Shown here: piece after piece, positions 60,289 through 64,000 of the stretch
Position numbering within the stretch: position 1 is the stretch's first letter
Layout: each line of letters begins with the position of its first letter
NCBI GenBank assembly: GCA_037903355.1
Contig: JBAJFE010000014.1
Location: forward strand, 1,488,001-1,552,000
Length of the DNA: 64,000 bases
Source of the DNA: Trichuris trichiura
Lineage: Eukaryota > Nematoda > Enoplea > Trichinellida > Trichuridae
Reading direction: 5' to 3'
Made by a program: the position numbers and the translations under genes
The notes under the pieces: generated by a model
The model's input: the letters and a program-made list of their open reading frames with translations, nothing else
Database searches by the model: none
What the model was told of the DNA's origin: nothing

Positions 60289-60560
60289 CGAAATCCAAAA
60301 TAGGTTGAAAATGCACGGTAAAGTTTGGCCTTGTAGCAGTTGTGCATTGGCAAATTCTAGATAAGGAACGTACTAAAGTAGAAGCGTTATTATGCTGGTT
60401 GTATATTTTAGATCACTAACTTCGAACAAGGCCAGTATATAACGTCTCTACTTAAACATATTCCTTATCTGGAAGATGTCAACGTCTAACTGCCACAAAG
60501 CCAAACCATACAGTATCTTCGACCTACTCTGGATTTCGGCTTTTGCGATTTGGCCCTAAC
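60289..60560. repeat. foldback element, copy 2
   Basis: Inverted arms of ~110 bp (CGAAATCCAAAATAGGTTGA... and ...CGACCTACTCTGGATTTCGG) sharing AAGTTTGGC(C/T)TTGT, GCAGTT and AGATAAGGAA with copy 1 at 31330-31565. The centre is TATTTTAGATCACTAA. Confidence 0.6.
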
Positions 60561-60639
60561 GTAATCCATAGCGCAAATTCGTTTAGCACGTAGTAAAGAG
60601 GGCCTAAACGGTTTGTACGTAAAGAGTGCTTACATAAAA

Positions 60640-60857
60640 CAATATGACTTCATTTTACTTTGCTGAAAAGAATTACAACAGACTATTATCATTGTAGTGT
60701 TATGACCAGCAACTGAATGTCCTCCAAGTCCTCCAAGAGCATACATGCTTCCATCCAGTACAATATCTTCGATCCCACTTACAGCTAAGACATTCGCGCA
60801 TAAAGCGAGTTCTGCAACATCAAGGCGTTCTCTGCTTGACGGAAAATCTATTTTCAC
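60640..60857 (-). other. possible kelch-repeat exon
   Basis: One frame reads LDGSMYALGGLGGHSVAG, resembling a kelch blade (xxYxxGGxxG). Only one blade is seen; nothing around it extends the similarity. It may be a stray exon or a pseudogene piece. Confidence 0.3.
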
Positions 60858-61100
60858 AACAATGCATAAGTCAGCTAACTTATTAACGGCAAACTAAGCA
60901 CTAACAGAAGGTTACAGAGAATCACATGGCGCCATTGAAGGTCGATGATACTGATAAAACAGTGACTTGTGGAGTTCGTTTCTCCAATATTATTAATTTT
61001 CTATCCTGAAAACGTGGTTTCTTGGTACGGGACCATATGTTTTCATAATGAAAAACTTTATTACGGATAGGTTCCCGTTTTTATGTATGTAAAACACTCC

Positions 61101-61133
61101 GGAGCTTTCGGGTCAATCGAGACCCGTCATCAG
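61101..61133 (-). ncRNA. hammerhead-ribozyme-like motif
   Basis: On the minus strand: CTGATGAC, stem II GGGTC/GACCC with loop TCGATT, GAAAG, then the self-complementary CTCCGGAG as a minimal stem III. Short stem III is typical of Penelope-type hammerheads, which are thought to work as dimers. Confidence 0.6.
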
Positions 61134-61195
61134 CGGTCTTAATTTGTAAATATATTATATATTGTTGTATATTGTATATTTACAACTTAAGACCC

Positions 61196-61231
61196 CTGAT
61201 GACGGGTCTCGATTGATTCGAAAGCTCCGGA
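61196..61231 (+). ncRNA. hammerhead-ribozyme-like motif
   Basis: Mirror copy of the motif at 61101-61133. Stem II here pairs GGGTC with GATTC, keeping pairing through G-U wobbles; the GAAAGCTCCGGAG part is unchanged. Confidence 0.55.
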
Positions 61232-61289
61232 GTGTTTTACATACATAAAAACGGGAACCTATCCGTAATAAAGTTTTTCATTATAAAAT

Positions 61290-61900
61290 TTTCTATCCTC
61301 AACATAATGCTTTAACACGTGTATCTTCAACACAACAAAACGCTGAAGACGGGACCAGTGAGCACCGAAAATCCATCGCTTATGCTGGTAATAAAATGGT
61401 TATTCGAAATGGTACGACATGCTGTACATTTCCCAGTGAACGATTATTACGTCAGCAAAAAGAGGAAAAGTAACGGAAACTTGGAAATGTAAACATTCCA
61501 CTTCATTTACTTTCAGCAAATAATAAGCAGTACGTCGTTTGTTCAATCGACATGTTTATAAACATTAATCGAGTTCGGGTTGGCGAGAAAACAAACTTCA
61601 TCTTATGCATTTGATGAACCGGTTAGTGCTCTCAGGAAGTTCAGCGCCGTTTTCAAATTGCGCAAGTGCGTATTTTAACTAACGTTTGGAATGTCTTAAG
61701 GGACTTACCGCGGGAAGAAACAGTACTTTCGACGGAGCGCATGTTCAATAGTAACCAAACGAATTCTGAAACGAAACAACTTAGCTTGTTAGAAAAACCT
61801 TGAACAGCTTCAAAACATGAGAGTCATATAGCAAGCCTGGAGAACGTAATAGATTTTAAAAGATACATGAAAAAACGCCAGACAACTTTATTTGGCCGAA
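61290..61900. other. 3' flank of the TAF1B-like gene
   Basis: No gene seen between the palindrome and the minus-strand coding region that ends at 61910. Confidence 0.3.
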
Positions 61901-61909
61901 ATAAGGAAG

Positions 61910-64000
61910 TCATTTCAAAAGAATTCTTTTGTAGCGGGGATAACTTAGCGAAGGCGTCAATTCCATTTCCATATTTTGTAAGACAAGAAATAGCAAATTT
62001 GGTAAGCAGAAAAGATACTTCGAACACAACTCGAGCAGACGATTGAAGGTCGCTGAAAAAATGGTAAGGGACATACGTTTGAACTGGTATGAACGATTGT
62101 CACTGCTGGAGTGGGATATAAAAGGGTGAAAACCATAGTTTCTGCCATCAGGAAACTTCGGGCAGTCGGCAACAAAAGTAGAAGCAAAGTTAAAACAAAA
62201 TAAAGCTACACTATCGCGGTCCAAGCGGGAAGAATGCTTCGCTAAAAAATGTTCGAAGCGTCGGTGCATACACCTGAAGGAAAATGCCTCGGAACCAATT
62301 GAGCCAAAGGAAGACGAGGTAGTTTGAAAAATGTCACTCAACATGTGATTCCCAGCGTGTTCATCCCTTCTCAAATGAGAAACAGTGTAAAATTCTGCCA
62401 TCACTCGATTCACAATCTTCGCACTGGAGTCAAACCACGAAGGACTTAAAAAAATAAACCAGACCGTTGCGATGATTAGTATTAGTCAAACCTGAGAACT
62501 TCTTCGACAGAACTGCCTTCCATAATAGCCATTTTCAGTTCATTATGCAAAAGCCAACAAGGAAAAAGGAAGGGCAAGCGACCATCCTCAGTATTCTTGT
62601 TCTCGTAATGTCGAAGTGCCTCCAGTGCCATTTCTCTTAAAAGGAAGTGAGAAAACTTAAATACCGATCTAACTAATGTTTACTGTTCATGGGAGTCGTT
62701 CAACTTGAAAAGTCCCTTTAGCGCGATTATTATAACGCACATTGCTTTCATCTCCAAAGGTACAGGCATGCGCTGCGAAGTGAACTTCGAAAGGGCGTCA
62801 TTGTGAAGGTTAATAACTTTGGGAACATCCAGCAAACGCAGAACATCAACAGCAGTCTGAAATATTTCGCCTGCGAATGATATAATGTATAACGAGAAGT
62901 AAGACAGCGTAAACACCCACCAGGAAGGTTAAGATCAAGTGAAAACCGGGCGATCATTTCTTCAGCTTCCACAGGCACCGTATTTTCGAGAAAATCGAAC
63001 GTTCTTGATATTAAGCAGAACTTCCAATACACGTTAGACAGAGATCTTATTTTGTTACTCTGAAAAATCATTGGAAGCAAACGAACCTTAAAGCCACTAT
63101 TAGTAATTTGAGAAAAAGCAACTGCATGAAGGGGTAAAAACTCCTTTAAAAAAATTTCACGTATTCGTTGAGAACTCAACAACGCTCATTTAAGCATCGC
63201 ACTTCAAGGCGTAGAAACCAAAAGAACAAACGCATTTTGCAAACGTATATCGCAACGGATAGCCTCCCAGCTCTGGGATTATAAAAACCTTTATTAAAGT
63301 TTCTACTCTGGGTTCTCTCAAATGTTGGACGTATTGTTTTTATACGCACATAGAAATTTAAGCATCAGATATGAGCAAACGGTAGTTTCCACAGTTTACA
63401 AATATTAAAAATAATTCACACTGGCTAAACAACAAAGCAGCATGAAATGTCACCCAAGGTTAGGCAGAAAAAAATGACAGGGAAACTACAATACCGTTTG
63501 CATGACCTAATAACTGCTATAAAAATGCCTGCAAATTGTGCGCTTACATAACCATCTGATAAGCGAGAACACACGTTCAATGAACTGAAAGCCACATACG
63601 AAAAAGGATAGTTCTTTCAGCTTGTCATATCGAAGATTATTAATATTTTTAAACAAGCTCAGTAAAATGCTTTTGCTCTTGAAACTTATAGCTGCTAACA
63701 TGAAGAAAAGATTTCCAGCCAAAATCATCTCCGCACACAACTTCATTTAGCATTTACGGCGGGCTTTCCTATCATAAAGAGAAGTTCATTAAGTCAACGT
63801 AGTTTTCGAACCTGACTTGTCCTGTCCTCAGTGTGAAATAAGTGAACTTCAGCGGGCAAACTACGAATATAGAATTCAGTTACACGGACCAGTTCGTACA
63901 CTATCTGCAAAAAAACGATAAAAAGAGATAAACACCGTATCTCTGTAACAATATAACAGATACTAGAACCAGTCTCTGTATGCAGTTAATATCTTTGCAA
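61910..64000 (-). CDS. taf1b: TAF1B / Rrn7-like Pol I initiation factor (partial)
   Basis: Minus-strand multi-exon gene running off the right edge. The recognisable part spans the exon ending ~62926 and the next (62880-62690): LNLPG|GEIFQTAVDVLRLL ... PVPLEMKAMCVIII, ALKGLFKLNDSHE, which follows TAF1B (NLPxElh ... AxxiIIxxLKxLFxLdD) in the TFIIB-like cyclin fold that recruits RNA polymerase I. Further exons: 62645-62490 (EMALEALRHYENKNTEDG), 62450-61910 (stop), 63182-62930 (RIREIFLKEFLPLHAVAF), ~63746-63507 and ~63904-63820. The N-terminal zinc ribbon would be outside the window. Confidence 0.65.

Larger units (their letters stand above)
61045..61285. repeat. 241-bp near-perfect palindrome with ribozyme-like arms
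   Basis: Arms 61045-61164 and 61167-61285 are inverted copies, with a few differences in the outer ~100 bp and more near the AT-rich centre. Each arm carries the hammerhead-like boxes CTGATGAC ... GAAAGCTCCGGAG (minus strand at 61101-61133, plus strand at 61196-61231). Confidence 0.95.

Noticed and set aside
1..64000. CRISPR arrays, prokaryotic operons, phage or plasmid functions
   Set aside because: Short spliceosomal introns and animal gene families throughout show this is a eukaryotic nuclear sequence; no spaced direct-repeat array was seen.

Overview
This window is eukaryotic. Genes are split by very short introns (many of 46-56 bp, GT...TTTCAG or TTTAAG), spaced a few kb apart on both strands, with abundant decayed transposons. 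An SH2-tyrosine kinase of the small Fes/Fer-like type, the intron size and the acceptor consensus suggest a nematode, perhaps a clade I (Trichuris-like) worm. That assignment is an inference, not proof.

Layout. 0.7-4.6 kb: a broken Penelope-like element (PLE) on the minus strand, with direct terminal repeats, reverse transcriptase, GIY-YIG endonuclease and hammerhead-ribozyme-like motifs. 6.0-8.7 kb: a phosphoglucomutase-family gene whose coding frame is intact but whose active-site loops are all altered. 9.3-9.8 kb: a ~450-bp GAA repeat. 10.3-13.6 kb: a truncated Tigger, a palindromic MITE, a small acylated basic protein gene and a hAT-type MITE. 15.3-16.9 kb: a Tudor-domain gene. 18.1-19.5 kb: a single-pass membrane protein gene with a probable frameshift. 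20.1-33.1 kb (minus): a HEATR1/UTP10 homologue, with a mariner and a foldback element in its introns. 34.7 kb: another hammerhead-like PLE fragment. 35.2-37.7 kb: the SH2-tyrosine kinase. 38.55-42.16 kb: a Ty3/gypsy LTR element with a 5-bp target duplication. 42.45-43.2 kb: an RNF5/RNF185 homologue. 44.09-46.74 kb: a nearly full-length but dead Tigger. 47.3-51.3 kb: a VWC-TM-PPPPY membrane protein. 51.5-54.4 kb: an ACSF2-like acyl-CoA synthetase homologue. 55.7-56.3 kb: a secreted cysteine-rich protein. 57.9-59.9 kb (minus): wolframin. 61.05-61.29 kb: a 241-bp palindrome with a hammerhead-like motif in each arm. 61.9-64.0 kb (minus, running off the window): a TAF1B-like Pol I factor.

HEATR1 (t-UTP/SSU processome) and TAF1B (Pol I initiation) both serve rRNA production; RNF5 and wolframin both act at the ER membrane. 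Nothing suggests operons. The most unusual items are the phosphoglucomutase homologue with remodelled catalytic loops, the palindromic ribozyme-like locus, and an exact 75-bp duplication in HEATR1 that copies a likely splice acceptor.
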